Below, piece by piece: positions 50,582 through 59,932 of a stretch of 64,000 nt of DNA; the stretch's first letter is position 1; the number at the start of each line of letters is the position of its first letter. The notes beneath the pieces are model-generated. The model was not told where the DNA came from. It was given only the letters and a program-made list of their open reading frames with translations, and did no database searches. The stretch is from assembly GCF_033097525.1 (NCBI RefSeq), contig NZ_CP109907.1:4402001-4466000 (forward strand), given 5' to 3'. Made by a program: the position numbers and the translations under genes. This DNA is from Sphingobacterium sp. UGAL515B_05 (GTDB taxonomy: Bacteria > Bacteroidota > Bacteroidia > Sphingobacteriales > Sphingobacteriaceae).

Positions 50582-53218
50582 ATGCGTAAGATTTTATTGA
50601 CAGCACTGTTGTGTATCGCTAGCAACACTTATGCCCAACCTAAAAACAACTGCAGCGCCGTGCAGCTGACATGCGAACATTTGGTCAATCCATTGGGTAT
50701 CGATGCAATCCACCCAAGACTTAGCTGGCGACTTGATGATCAACGTAAAGGTGCGGTACAACAGGCTTATCAGATCTTTTTAGGGCAAGATTCGCTGGCA
50801 CTGCTGCGAGAGACCAAAGATAACTGGGATAGTGGCAAACAGTTCAGCTCGGCTATGTTAGTGCCCTATAACGGCGCACAGTTAAAGCCACAGACCAAGT
50901 ACTTCTGGACGGTTAAAGTATGGGATAAGGATGGTGTATCAACACGTTCGGCAATAGCGTCTTTTGAAACGGGCATGATGGGACAAAACCTTTGGAAAGG
51001 AAAGTGGATCAGCGACAATAAGGATATTCATGCGCGGGAAACGCCTTATTTTAGAACCGAATTTAAGGCAAATAAGCAGATAAAATCTGCCCGCGCATAT
51101 ATTGCCGCAGCAGGATTATATGAACTTTCCATTAATGGCCAGCGCGTTGGCGACCATCGTCTGGATCCCATGTACACCCGATTTGACCGACGTACGTTGT
51201 ACGTCGTGACGGATGTAACCCAACAGCTTCAAAAAGGAGAGAACGCCATTGGCGTTATTTTGGGGAACGGCTGGTATAATCACCAACCATTGGCCGTTTG
51301 GAACTTTGATAAAGCACCATGGCGGGCCCGGCCAACCTTCTGTTTAGAACTGAAAATCGTTTATACAGATGGAACTACGGAAACCATTGTTTCGGATAAG
51401 CAGTGGAAGACTGCTTCGGGGCCAATCACCTATAATAATATTTACACTGGTGAGCATTACGATGCAAGATTGGAAATACCCAACTGGGATAAACCAAAAT
51501 ACGATGATTCGGCCTGGCAGGTTGTTCAGTATAGAAATGCACCATCAGCACATATCGTTTCCCAACAGCTGGTTCCGATTCGGCTCGTGAAGTCCTATAA
51601 GCCAAAATCAGTGACAAAGATAGACCAACGTACCTATGTGTTCGATATGGGCCAGAATATGGCGGGGATTACAAAAGTTAAAGTGAAAGGAGCTGCGGGT
51701 ACTATTCTGCGTATCAAGCATGGTGAGCGATTGCAGGCCGATGGGCATCTTGATCAGTCCAATATTGATGTATATTATCGGGGCGATAAGGAAAAGGAGC
51801 CCTTTCAGACCGATATATTGACCTTAAGTGGCCGCGATGATGAGTTTATGGCCAAGTTCGGTTACAAAGGGTTTCGTTATGTCGAAGTTAGCAGTAGTGC
51901 CGCCATTGCATTGGATAGTTCGGCTGTGACCGCCTATTTTATGCATAGTGATGTGCCTGTTATTGGACAGCTCAAGACATCATCAGCCTTGGTTAACAAA
52001 CTATGGAAAGCGACTAACAATGCCTACTTGTCCAATTTGATGGGCTATCCTACAGACTGTCCGCAACGGGAAAAGAACGGCTGGACAGGGGATGGGCACC
52101 TTGCGATTGAAACAGCTTTATACAATTTTGATGGGATAACAGTTTATGAAAAATGGATGGCGGATCATCGTGATGAACAACAGGAGAATGGTGTCTTACC
52201 CGATATTATTCCAACTGGGGGATGGGGCTATGGTACCGCAAATGGTTTGGATTGGACAAGCACCATTGCCATCATTCCGTGGCAGATCTATCAGTTTTAT
52301 GGAGATCCACATGCATTAGAAGAATGCTACCTAAATATCAAACGCTATGTCGATTATGTAGACGGAATCAGCCCATCTGGGTTGACAACGTTTGGGCGTG
52401 GAGACTGGGTACCGGTGAAGTCACAGTCCAATCTGGAGTTGACCTCATCTGTTTATTTTTATGTAGATGCGAGCGTCTTGGCTGCTGCTGCCAAATTGTT
52501 TGGTTACACAGCAGATCAACAAAAATATGAACTGCTGAGCAGAAAAATTAAGACGGCCATCAATGCTAAATTTTTAGATGCTTCCAAGGGTGTTTATAGC
52601 AATGGAACACAGACCGAACTGAGTGTACCACTCTATTGGGGTGTTGTACCCAATGAAATGAAAGCCCGTGTTGCAGCTAACCTGAATAAGAAAGTGGAAG
52701 AGACCAACTTTCATTTGGATGTAGGCGTATTGGGCGCTAAAGCATTATTGAATGCGTTAAAAGATAATGGTTATGCAACGACAGCCTATAAGGTCGCGGT
52801 ACAAGATACCTACCCGTCTTGGGGATGGTGGATTGTAAATGGAGCGACAACATTGTTGGAGAACTGGGATTTAAAAGCAACACGGGATATTTCAGACAAC
52901 CACATGATGTTTGGCGAAATCGGTGGTTGGTTTTTTAAATCTATCGGCGGGATTCTGCCAGATCCTAAACAACCTGGATTTAAACATGTGCTCTTAAAAC
53001 CGATCTTCCCCCAGGAACTGAAAGAATCTTCTATTTCTTACGATTCACCCTACGGTAAAATTATTTCCGAATGGAAGTTAAAGGATAAAATGATCGTATA
53101 TAATATCCAAATACCGGCAAATGCGACGGCAACATTTTATCCACCGGATAATGTTAGAAGCAGCGATATCGTTCAATTGGAGGCCGGTAAACACAGGTTG
53201 GAGCTGGAACTCAAGTAA
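50582..53218 (+). CDS. Secreted alpha-L-rhamnosidase (GH78)
   Basis: An 878-residue enzyme with a signal peptide (MRKILLTALLCIASNTYAQ). N-terminal beta domains (~20-430; LTCEHLVNPLGIDAIHPRLSW is a typical rhamnosidase N start) are followed by the (alpha/alpha)6 barrel, with DCPQREKNGWTGDGHLAIETAL, where the conserved Asp/Glu residues lie, GDWVPVKSQ, and EIGGWFFKSIGGI near the end. It removes terminal alpha-L-rhamnose from plant glycosides or polysaccharides outside the cytoplasm. It stands alone, divergent from the thi operon, with no SusC/D. Confidence 0.94.
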   Translation: MRKILLTALLCIASNTYAQPKNNCSAVQLTCEHLVNPLGIDAIHPRLSWRLDDQRKGAVQQAYQIFLGQDSLALLRETKDNWDSGKQFSSAMLVPYNGAQLKPQTKYFWTVKVWDKDGVSTRSAIASFETGMMGQNLWKGKWISDNKDIHARETPYFRTEFKANKQIKSARAYIAAAGLYELSINGQRVGDHRLDPMYTRFDRRTLYVVTDVTQQLQKGENAIGVILGNGWYNHQPLAVWNFDKAPWRARPTFCLELKIVYTDGTTETIVSDKQWKTASGPITYNNIYTGEHYDARLEIPNWDKPKYDDSAWQVVQYRNAPSAHIVSQQLVPIRLVKSYKPKSVTKIDQRTYVFDMGQNMAGITKVKVKGAAGTILRIKHGERLQADGHLDQSNIDVYYRGDKEKEPFQTDILTLSGRDDEFMAKFGYKGFRYVEVSSSAAIALDSSAVTAYFMHSDVPVIGQLKTSSALVNKLWKATNNAYLSNLMGYPTDCPQREKNGWTGDGHLAIETALYNFDGITVYEKWMADHRDEQQENGVLPDIIPTGGWGYGTANGLDWTSTIAIIPWQIYQFYGDPHALEECYLNIKRYVDYVDGISPSGLTTFGRGDWVPVKSQSNLELTSSVYFYVDASVLAAAAKLFGYTADQQKYELLSRKIKTAINAKFLDASKGVYSNGTQTELSVPLYWGVVPNEMKARVAANLNKKVEETNFHLDVGVLGAKALLNALKDNGYATTAYKVAVQDTYPSWGWWIVNGATTLLENWDLKATRDISDNHMMFGEIGGWFFKSIGGILPDPKQPGFKHVLLKPIFPQELKESSISYDSPYGKIISEWKLKDKMIVYNIQIPANATATFYPPDNVRSSDIVQLEAGKHRLELELK

Positions 53219-53281
53219 GCATAGGCTGCGACCTCTTGTTTCGTTGTCTTGACTGTTGGTTTTATTCTTTTATGTTATAAC

Positions 53282-54697
53282 CTATTGGAACGCTTTTGCG
53301 AGTTTACCAAGCTGTTTTAATTTTAAGGCGAGTTCATTGCTCCAGGGCAAGCCAATACAGAGCCGCATGCAATGGTGAAATTGATCCTGCAAGGTGAAGA
53401 TCCTTCCCGGTGAAATGCTGATCTGTAGTTTAAGCGCATAGTTGTATAGCATGCCTGTATCAATGTGTTTTGGAAACTCAACCCACAGCGCAAGCCCACC
53501 TTGTGGGCGGCTGATTTTAGTGCCTTCCGGAAAATGTTCCGCGATAATAGCGGCATACTGCTGGTAGTTTTCTGATAACGATCTACGGAGTTTACGCAGG
53601 TGGTTTTCATATTTTCCTGTTAAAAGAAAATTTCCCACCGCCTCGTTGATAATGGTTGTAGATGATAGGGAATGGATTAGTTTTAGTTTGATAATCTGTT
53701 CCTTGTATTTTCCAGGGGCAACCCATCCGACACGGAAGCCCGGAGCCAATGTCTTTGAAACTGACCCGCACCAGAGTACATTGCCGTCGAGGTCGAAAGA
53801 TTTGCAGCATTTGGGACGTTGGGTGCCAAAATGGAGGTCGCCGTAGGTGTCATCTTCGATCAGCGGAATATGATGTTTTGCTAACAGTGATACAATTTCC
53901 CGCTTGTTCTCATCCGGCATACAATAGCCCAAAGGAGTGTTAAAATTGGGGACCAGTAAACAGACTTTGATTTCGGGCAATAGCTTTTTGAGGGCTTCAA
54001 TGTCTATTCCCGTAATGGGGTCCGTGGCTATTTCCAGCACCTGAAGTCCCAGGCTAACGGCAAGTTGGAGGATGCCCGGATAGCAGGGGCTTTCAAGAGC
54101 CAGCGTATCTCCAGGTTTGGTTAAGGCCATCAGACATAAAACCAGAGCATTCATACAGCCGTTGGTGGTAACGACCTCATCTTCGTTTAGATTTCCACCC
54201 CAGGCCAATGAACGTACAGCTACCATACGACGTAATTTTATATTGCCCTGCAAGGGCTCATATGCTGTGCCACCATCGCTGAGCTCCTGTGTAGCGAGAA
54301 CGATTTCTTTTTTCAATTTTGCGGTAGGCAGGAGACTTCCCGAAGGAACACCGATCGAAAATAAGGTTAAATCCTGACGCCCCATGGTAGAATACACCTT
54401 ATTCATTAATTGATCTGGTTCTCGGTTATTGGCGATTGGAATAGGTTGACTGGCTGCGGCCAATGGAAGCTGCAAATAGTTTGGAGGACTAACAAAGTAG
54501 CCGGACTGAGGTTTGGACCGTATAAGTGAACGTCCTTCCAGCGCTAGAAATATCCTTTTCGCAGTATTTATACTGATACCGTGTTCAGCACTTAGATTTC
54601 TCACTGAAGGTAGTTTCTCGCCGGCTTTTAAGACACCTGAATTAATCTTATTGGCAATATTGTCTGCTATTTCATTATACAAATAATCTTTTTTCAT
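53282..54697 (-). CDS. MocR/PdxR-like GntR-aminotransferase regulator
   Basis: The ATG at 54697 gives MKKDYLYNEIADNIANKINS; a TTG at 54751 would add 18 unlikely residues. The 471-residue protein has a GntR winged helix (~1-75: LPSVRNLSAEHGISINTAKRI) joined to a class I aminotransferase fold (~110-470) with the PLP-lysine in WCGSVSKTLAPGFRVGW. Such proteins sense PLP, an amine or amino acid and act mostly on an adjacent divergent gene. That gene is an EamA exporter here, 112 bases away. The aminotransferase half appears complete. Confidence 0.93.
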   Translation of the reverse strand: MKKDYLYNEIADNIANKINSGVLKAGEKLPSVRNLSAEHGISINTAKRIFLALEGRSLIRSKPQSGYFVSPPNYLQLPLAAASQPIPIANNREPDQLMNKVYSTMGRQDLTLFSIGVPSGSLLPTAKLKKEIVLATQELSDGGTAYEPLQGNIKLRRMVAVRSLAWGGNLNEDEVVTTNGCMNALVLCLMALTKPGDTLALESPCYPGILQLAVSLGLQVLEIATDPITGIDIEALKKLLPEIKVCLLVPNFNTPLGYCMPDENKREIVSLLAKHHIPLIEDDTYGDLHFGTQRPKCCKSFDLDGNVLWCGSVSKTLAPGFRVGWVAPGKYKEQIIKLKLIHSLSSTTIINEAVGNFLLTGKYENHLRKLRRSLSENYQQYAAIIAEHFPEGTKISRPQGGLALWVEFPKHIDTGMLYNYALKLQISISPGRIFTLQDQFHHCMRLCIGLPWSNELALKLKQLGKLAKAFQ

Positions 54698-54728
54698 AAA
54701 ATAAGGATTAATGTCCGTCTTCAAAGGT

Positions 54729-54792
54729 AACTGTGTCCATTGAATTATCAAAAACTGTGACTGTGCTTAGTTCTTGTAATGGACGAACTTTG
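54729..54792. promoter_or_regulatory. Candidate operator region between mocR-like and eamA genes
   Basis: AACTGTG occurs at 54729-54735 and 54753-54759, with CTGTG again at 54761-54765. A 7-bp inverted repeat GTCCATT / AATGGAC (54735-54741, 54778-54784) spans the same region. GAACTTTG at 54785-54792 resembles a -7 box for the exporter. MocR regulators are known to bind direct repeats in such divergent gaps. Confidence 0.45.
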
Positions 54793-54808
54793 TGTAAAAG
54801 GTTGAAAC

Positions 54809-55699
54809 ATGGCAGAATTAAGTATAAGTAAATTACAGGAAAATACCGCGAGCGGTTGGTTAAACGGTTTTATTGGGGTGCTATTATTTAGTGGTTCGTT
54901 GCCGGCAACACGAATGGCGGTTTTAGCATTTGACCCTGTATTTGTGACATTGGCTAGAGCTTCGATTGCAGGTATATTGGCACTGGTAACATTGATGGTT
55001 TTTAAGGAAAAACGCCCAGAAAGAAAACAATTATGTTCGCTATGCATCGTTGCAATAGGATGTGTCGTTGGATTTCCCTTACTGAGTGCTTTGGCCTTGC
55101 AGCATATCACCTCTGCGCACTCTATCGTTTTTATCGGTATTTTGCCCGTATCGACAGCCGTATTTGCTATTATACGCGGTGGCGAACGTCCGAAGCCAAT
55201 CTTTTGGCTGTTCTCTGCTTTAGGGAGCCTACTGGTAATCGGCTATGCGCTGGAACAGGGGCTAACAGCCTCACCTTTAGGTGACGTTTTAATGATTTTG
55301 TCGGTCATTCTCTGTGGTTTGGGCTATGCCGAAGGCGCTAAATTGACCAAGACGCTGGGTGGTTGGCAGGTCATTTCCTGGGCCCTGGTTTTGTCGCTGC
55401 CGCTGATGTTGCCACTTACTTTTATCTATCTTCCATCGTCGTTTGATGCAGTACCTATAGGGGCTTGGGCTAGTTTAGCCTATGTTTCCTTGTTCAGTAT
55501 GTTTATTGGTTTTGTTTTTTGGTATAAAGGACTCGCCCAAGGTGGCACAGCAACCATCGGACAGTTACAGTTATTACAGCCATTCTTTGGTTTGGCCTTA
55601 GCCGCCTGGCTTCTTCATGAACAAGTCAGTGCCGGCATGCTTGCCGTAACAGTTGGTGTTATCCTCTGTGTCGTAGCCACGAAGAAATTTGCCCAATAA
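54809..55699 (+). CDS. EamA/DMT-family exporter
   Basis: A 296-residue membrane protein with ten hydrophobic segments in two EamA repeats (GWLNGFIGVLLFSGSLPATR; GDVLMILSVILCGLGYAEGA). Members export amino acids, purines or other metabolites. The divergent MocR-type gene is the probable regulator and suggests a substrate related to an amino acid or amine. The ATG lies only 17 bases after the proposed -7 box, so the transcript would have a very short leader. Confidence 0.9.
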   Translation: MAELSISKLQENTASGWLNGFIGVLLFSGSLPATRMAVLAFDPVFVTLARASIAGILALVTLMVFKEKRPERKQLCSLCIVAIGCVVGFPLLSALALQHITSAHSIVFIGILPVSTAVFAIIRGGERPKPIFWLFSALGSLLVIGYALEQGLTASPLGDVLMILSVILCGLGYAEGAKLTKTLGGWQVISWALVLSLPLMLPLTFIYLPSSFDAVPIGAWASLAYVSLFSMFIGFVFWYKGLAQGGTATIGQLQLLQPFFGLALAAWLLHEQVSAGMLAVTVGVILCVVATKKFAQ

Positions 55700-55837
55700 A
55701 TGCATTAGAAAAAGAGAACTGGTTTATAGGTTCTCTCGGAAAATCATAAAGTTATTAACTTTAAATTTTTGGGCATCGTTCGAGGCGTATTTGATCGAAT
55801 GATGTCTATTATCTTATGTTGACAAAGACAATAGCGT

Positions 55838-56449
55838 ATGATTTTACCGTTTGAACCTTATAATCCGATATGGAAAGCGAATTTTGACAGCATTCAACAT
55901 GAACTTCTTGCATTGTTGAAACCTATAAGGTCGAGGGTAGATCACATAGGCAGTACGGCCGTTGAGGGATTGTCTGCCAAACCAATCATTGATATATTGA
56001 TCGGTCTTGAGGAAGAAAATGACCTTGATCGCATTCCGTTCCTGTTGCAGGGTAAATGCTATGTATATTATGAAAAATATAATGAGGAGATGCCTTACAG
56101 ACGATTTTTTGTCACCCTAATTGATCGGCCTGAAGTAATGGGGTTGCCAGAGCACATTGCACCCGACGATGAAATTCCAGCACGATTGCATGATCATTCG
56201 CTACGGATAGCGCATATTCACAGCATACCCTTGCAATCAGAACACTGGTTGCGCCATATAGCGTTTCGCGATTATCTGCGTGTACATGAAGAAGTAAGAG
56301 ATCAGTATCAGGCGATCAAAGAAAAGTTGGTACTACAGCAATGGAAAGATGGGAACGACTATAATGATGCGAAAGATGAATTTTTGAAAGAGCATGAAGC
56401 AAAAGCTGTGGAATGGTACAAAAAGGGTCACGGAACAATGGAACCGTAG
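55838..56449 (+). CDS. GrpB family protein (nucleotidyltransferase fold)
   Basis: A 203-residue protein with RSRVDHIGSTAVEGLSAKPIIDILIG, the GrpB/UPF0157 signature (G-S-T-A-V plus the Asp pair), and RHIAFRDYLRVHEEVRDQYQ. The fold is that of a minimal nucleotidyltransferase; some relatives are attached to CoaE. A substrate is not known. The stop is followed by a 124-base gap to a GNAT gene on the same strand. Confidence 0.9.
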   Translation: MILPFEPYNPIWKANFDSIQHELLALLKPIRSRVDHIGSTAVEGLSAKPIIDILIGLEEENDLDRIPFLLQGKCYVYYEKYNEEMPYRRFFVTLIDRPEVMGLPEHIAPDDEIPARLHDHSLRIAHIHSIPLQSEHWLRHIAFRDYLRVHEEVRDQYQAIKEKLVLQQWKDGNDYNDAKDEFLKEHEAKAVEWYKKGHGTMEP

Positions 56450-56573
56450 GACAATGGGAACCTTTCGGATTAAATTGGTACTAACTTTTGACCTAATGAA
56501 AAATTTAATAGAGGATAGCATGAGAACTCTTTGTTCAGGCATAAATAAATTTAATAGTCCTAAAAAATAAGGG

Positions 56574-57428
56574 ATGGAGATACGGAAATTGACAGGGCTG
56601 GATAGGGCTGACTTATTAACTGCAATTAATGGAGCTTTTGCCGACTATATTGTACCATTTCAGTTAGACGCATCGCTATTGGAGTTAAAGATCAGAGGTG
56701 AGGATATTTTAATGGACTGGTCAGTTGGCGTTTTTGACGGGATACAACTGATAGCATTTATCTTGCATGGCATGCGCGAAATCGGAGGCAGTAAAGTTAT
56801 CTACAATGCTGGTACAGGCGTTTTGCCCGCATATAGAGGCAGGGGATTAGTCGTTGAAATGTATAGATTTATGCAGCCATACTTCAAAGCGCATCATGTG
56901 AAGAAATTATTATTGGAAGTCATCGAGAGTAATCTGCCTGCTATTCGGGCATATGAAAAAAATGGCTTTGTTAAAGGCCGTAAATTACTGTGCTTTGGGG
57001 GAGAACTTGATTTAAATGCGGGGGCCTTATCTGGCCGAATACAGCCTATCCATATACAGTCTATCCATGACTTTTCTTGGGATATTTTGCAGTCTTTCTG
57101 GGACGTTAAACCCAGCTGGCAAAATAGAATTGGGCGTATTGAATTAATTCAGCTTAAAGGGTTGGGGGCGTTTATTGGCTCGGATTTGGTGGGATATATT
57201 TTGTTCAATTTGTCTAATAAGCGAATCTACCAAATTGCGGTAGCAAAGCAGCATAGGCGGAAAGGTATTGCAACACAGCTTTTATCCGAACTGAAAGCGC
57301 ATGTGTCCAGCGCAAAAGTACAAATCACTAACGTTGATGAAAAAGCCAGTAACTTGCGGCTATTTTTACAAAGACAAGGGCTGGTCAACACAATCAACCA
57401 GATTGAAATGTTCAAGATAATGGATTAG
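56574..57428 (+). CDS. Double-GNAT N-acetyltransferase
   Basis: A 284-residue protein with two GNAT modules. The first has the acetyl-CoA loop AYRGRGLVVEMYRFMQPYF and NLPAIRAYEKNGFVKGRKL (~80-145); the second, shorter one has QHRRKGIATQLLSELKAHV and EKASNLRLFLQRQGLV (~220-284). The first is intact, the second lacks some flanking strands. Substrate unknown. Two-module acetyltransferases of this type often modify small metabolites or antibiotics, but no inference is made here. Confidence 0.87.
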   Translation: MEIRKLTGLDRADLLTAINGAFADYIVPFQLDASLLELKIRGEDILMDWSVGVFDGIQLIAFILHGMREIGGSKVIYNAGTGVLPAYRGRGLVVEMYRFMQPYFKAHHVKKLLLEVIESNLPAIRAYEKNGFVKGRKLLCFGGELDLNAGALSGRIQPIHIQSIHDFSWDILQSFWDVKPSWQNRIGRIELIQLKGLGAFIGSDLVGYILFNLSNKRIYQIAVAKQHRRKGIATQLLSELKAHVSSAKVQITNVDEKASNLRLFLQRQGLVNTINQIEMFKIMD

Positions 57429-57716
57429 CATCCACACGAATGCAAGGTCCATCAACCGAAAGATTTAGAAGCTATCACGCTCATGATATATGCAGCGCTC
57501 TCCAAGTATATTTCCTGGTAATATCAATTAAGAATTAAAGTATTTCATTTACGATCAATAATTGTGAAAACAAATGTGGTTGTAAACTTGTTGTTTAGTA
57601 AAAGGAAAGTATGTGCTATTAGACTGTTTATTATAGATCCATTTACTGTTGTAATTTTACCATCCCTCGGAAAAGACGCTCTTCTACAATTTATACGACA
57701 CTAATTTTTAAAACAT

Positions 57717-58355
57717 ATGAAATCGAAGTCATTTTTAACCGCAATTGTCACAAGCTTTCTATTGCTGGCTTGTAGTACCTCGACAAGGATAACAGATGTC
57801 TATAAAAATAAAGATCTGCCCCCAAAACAATACCAAACAATATTCATTATTGCGATGACAAACCATGCCAAAGCAAAGGAAGTCATTGAATCCAATTTAG
57901 CAGAAGCAGCTTCCATGCATGGCTACAAGGCTATTAAAAGCAGTGATGTTTTTAAACGGACGTTTACCAAAGACGAAAGTCAAAACAAAGATTTAGTGAT
58001 GAAAGCAGTACACAGTCTGAATGCGGATGCTATTTTCACTGTTACTCTGATCGATAAAACCAGTGAAACCCGATATGTACCGGGAAGTGGACCTTATATG
58101 CCTTATCCGAGGTTTGGATGGTATGGTAATTTTTGGAGCTATTACTCGCATTGGTACCCAATAGCATACGATCCGGGATATTATACCACGGATAAAATGT
58201 ACTATTTGGAAAGCAATCTATATGATGTTAGCTCCGAGCAACTGCTTTGGAGTGTGCAGTCAGAAACGATCAACCCTTCCAGTTTAGAAGATTTTTCTAA
58301 AAGCTATACGAAGTCGCTCGTGAAAGCATTGGAAAAGGATATTGCTGCTAAATAG
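57717..58355 (+). CDS. Lipoprotein of unknown function (DUF4136-like)
   Basis: A 212-residue protein with a lipobox signal (MKSKSFLTAIVTSFLLLACSTST, Cys at ~19). The mature part has a strand-rich fold resembling DUF4136-type lipoproteins, with an aromatic and proline-rich loop GSGPYMPYPRFGWYGNFW, then YYSHWYPIAYDPGYY, and ends in DFSKSYTKSLVKALEKDIAAK. It is probably outer-membrane anchored. A binding function is plausible from the aromatic surface. The 288 bases upstream (57429-57716) hold only promoter-like AT-rich sequence. Confidence 0.75.
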   Translation: MKSKSFLTAIVTSFLLLACSTSTRITDVYKNKDLPPKQYQTIFIIAMTNHAKAKEVIESNLAEAASMHGYKAIKSSDVFKRTFTKDESQNKDLVMKAVHSLNADAIFTVTLIDKTSETRYVPGSGPYMPYPRFGWYGNFWSYYSHWYPIAYDPGYYTTDKMYYLESNLYDVSSEQLLWSVQSETINPSSLEDFSKSYTKSLVKALEKDIAAK

Positions 58356-58525
58356 CCATTGATAAAGGTATGCTTTAAAGCTACCTTCAATTCAAGTGCT
58401 GTATTTGTGTAAAAATATTCTTTATGCCAACGATTTAGTCCCTAAAATGTATTTTATGGTTTAAAAATAAACTAAATTGTGTTAATATTGTTATATTGGC
58501 AAACAATAAAGTTAGCTTAAATCAA

Positions 58526-58990
58526 ATGAGGTACACATTGTATAGAGAACAGCAATTGACCTGCGATTTGGATACCGCATGGGCGTTTTTTTCTTCACCC
58601 ATGAATCTTTCAGAAATTACACCAAAAGATATGGGGTTTGTTGTCGTCTCAGACTTTCGTCGGCAAGAAATTTCTGAAGGAATGATCATTGATTATTTGG
58701 TATCTCCGATTCTTCGGATTCCGCTCAAGTGGAAGACCAAAATAACGCAGGTGGAAAATGATAAAAGTTTTACTGATTTTCAGCTAAAAGGACCTTATGC
58801 CTATTGGAATCATTTTCACGAATTTATTCCAAATGAAAAAGGGGTGCTCATGAAAGACAGGGTTGATTATGAATTGCCTTTCGGGATTCTAGGCAAAATT
58901 GCGCATACAGTTTTCGTTAAAAAGAAGTTGGAGCGAATCTTCGATTACCGTTATCAGGTTTTAGAAAAATTATTTAATCAAACCAAGTGA
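58526..58990 (+). CDS. SRPBCC-family ligand-binding protein
   Basis: From the ATG at 58526 (MRYTLYREQQLTCDLDTAWA) the protein has 154 residues; a TTG ten codons earlier is unlikely. The pattern of START/Bet v1-like proteins is seen: AWAFFSSPMNLSEITPKDMGF, PLKWKTKITQVENDKSFTDF, QLKGPYAYWNHFHEF and DRVDYELPFGILGKI. Relatives are annotated as cell division inhibitors or polyketide-cyclase-like and bind hydrophobic ligands. Lies alone on the forward strand before the TspO-like gene. Confidence 0.85.
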   Translation: MRYTLYREQQLTCDLDTAWAFFSSPMNLSEITPKDMGFVVVSDFRRQEISEGMIIDYLVSPILRIPLKWKTKITQVENDKSFTDFQLKGPYAYWNHFHEFIPNEKGVLMKDRVDYELPFGILGKIAHTVFVKKKLERIFDYRYQVLEKLFNQTK

Positions 58991-59068
58991 TAGCTATTCT
59001 ATTGCAGTTCACATGACCGCTGAGAAGAAAGTCAGATGAGCTTTTCAACATATTTTATGCTGTATACA

Positions 59069-59839
59069 ATGAAGAAAATTTATCAAATAATCAATGGAGT
59101 TGCTTTGGTCATCACGGTGATCATTAATTACCTATCCAATACGGGAATTTTTAATGGGGAGACCATGGCAACGGTTTCTGCTAAATATCAAAATTTATTT
59201 ACACCCGCGGGATATGCCTTTTCCATATGGGGTCTTATTTATTTAGGGTTGTTTGGATTTGTCGTTTATTTTGGTCCTTTTGTCAGACAGACAAATGAAA
59301 AAGAAAAAGTAGTTTTAAAAGTAGGATGGTGGTTCTTGATTTCTTGTCTAGCAAATAGTTTATGGGTCATGACCTGGTTGTATGACTATACCTTTTTAAC
59401 TATTTTATTGATGGTCTTACTTTTTGTGTCGCTATTAAAGATAATTCATCATACACAAGCTATTGCGTTTCTTGCTACACGCAGCAAGTGTATATTTCTT
59501 AAAATCCCTTTTCAACTTTATGCGGGGTGGATTTCTGTCGCTTTGATTGCCAATATTGCAGCCTATCTTACGAAGATAGGCTGGGACGGTTTTGGATTAT
59601 CAGCTACCATGTGGGCTATTATCATGTTTGCAATTGCATTAATCATTCATTTATTGATGATCTGGCAGGCTCAAATGCCGGTATTTGGACTTGTGGCTGT
59701 ATGGGCATTAATAGCTATTGCAGTTGCTAATAAATCGGTCAATAACACGGTGTATACAGCGGCTGTAATGGCAGCCTTTATTGTTTTGCTAAATGTAATT
59801 GTATACTATATGCAGTATCGTAAGCGACAGCCTGCCTAG
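59069..59839 (+). CDS. TspO/MBR-like tryptophan-rich membrane protein
   Basis: The ATG at 59069 is used; a longer frame from 59036 adds 11 residues. The 256-residue protein has about 7-8 membrane segments and the blocks FTPAGYAFSIWGLIYLGLFG and NSLWVMTWLYDYTF, similar to the TspO core (PxGxxF.iWxliY) with an extension at both ends. TspO proteins bind porphyrins and sterol-like ligands; longer Bacteroidota relatives like this are uncharacterised. Followed by a terminator shared with a convergent hydrolase gene. Confidence 0.82.
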   Translation: MKKIYQIINGVALVITVIINYLSNTGIFNGETMATVSAKYQNLFTPAGYAFSIWGLIYLGLFGFVVYFGPFVRQTNEKEKVVLKVGWWFLISCLANSLWVMTWLYDYTFLTILLMVLLFVSLLKIIHHTQAIAFLATRSKCIFLKIPFQLYAGWISVALIANIAAYLTKIGWDGFGLSATMWAIIMFAIALIIHLLMIWQAQMPVFGLVAVWALIAIAVANKSVNNTVYTAAVMAAFIVLLNVIVYYMQYRKRQPA

Positions 59840-59894
59840 TCGTTCCTTAATCCCTTACATAGTAGTGGTTCGGCAATCGTATTTTAAGCTTTCA

Positions 59895-59932
59895 TAGTAA
59901 TGTAGCGAAGCTGCTTACTATTTTATTTTTTA
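59895..59932 (+). terminator. Terminator after the TspO-like gene
   Basis: TAGTAATGTAGC (59895-59906) pairs with GCTGCTTACTA (59910-59920) with internal mismatches, loop GAA, and is followed by TTTTATTTTTTATT. Confidence 0.6.

Noticed and set aside
55712..55738. GAGAAC/GTTCTC hairpin after the EamA gene
   Set aside because: Only six paired bases and no T run; too weak to call a terminator.
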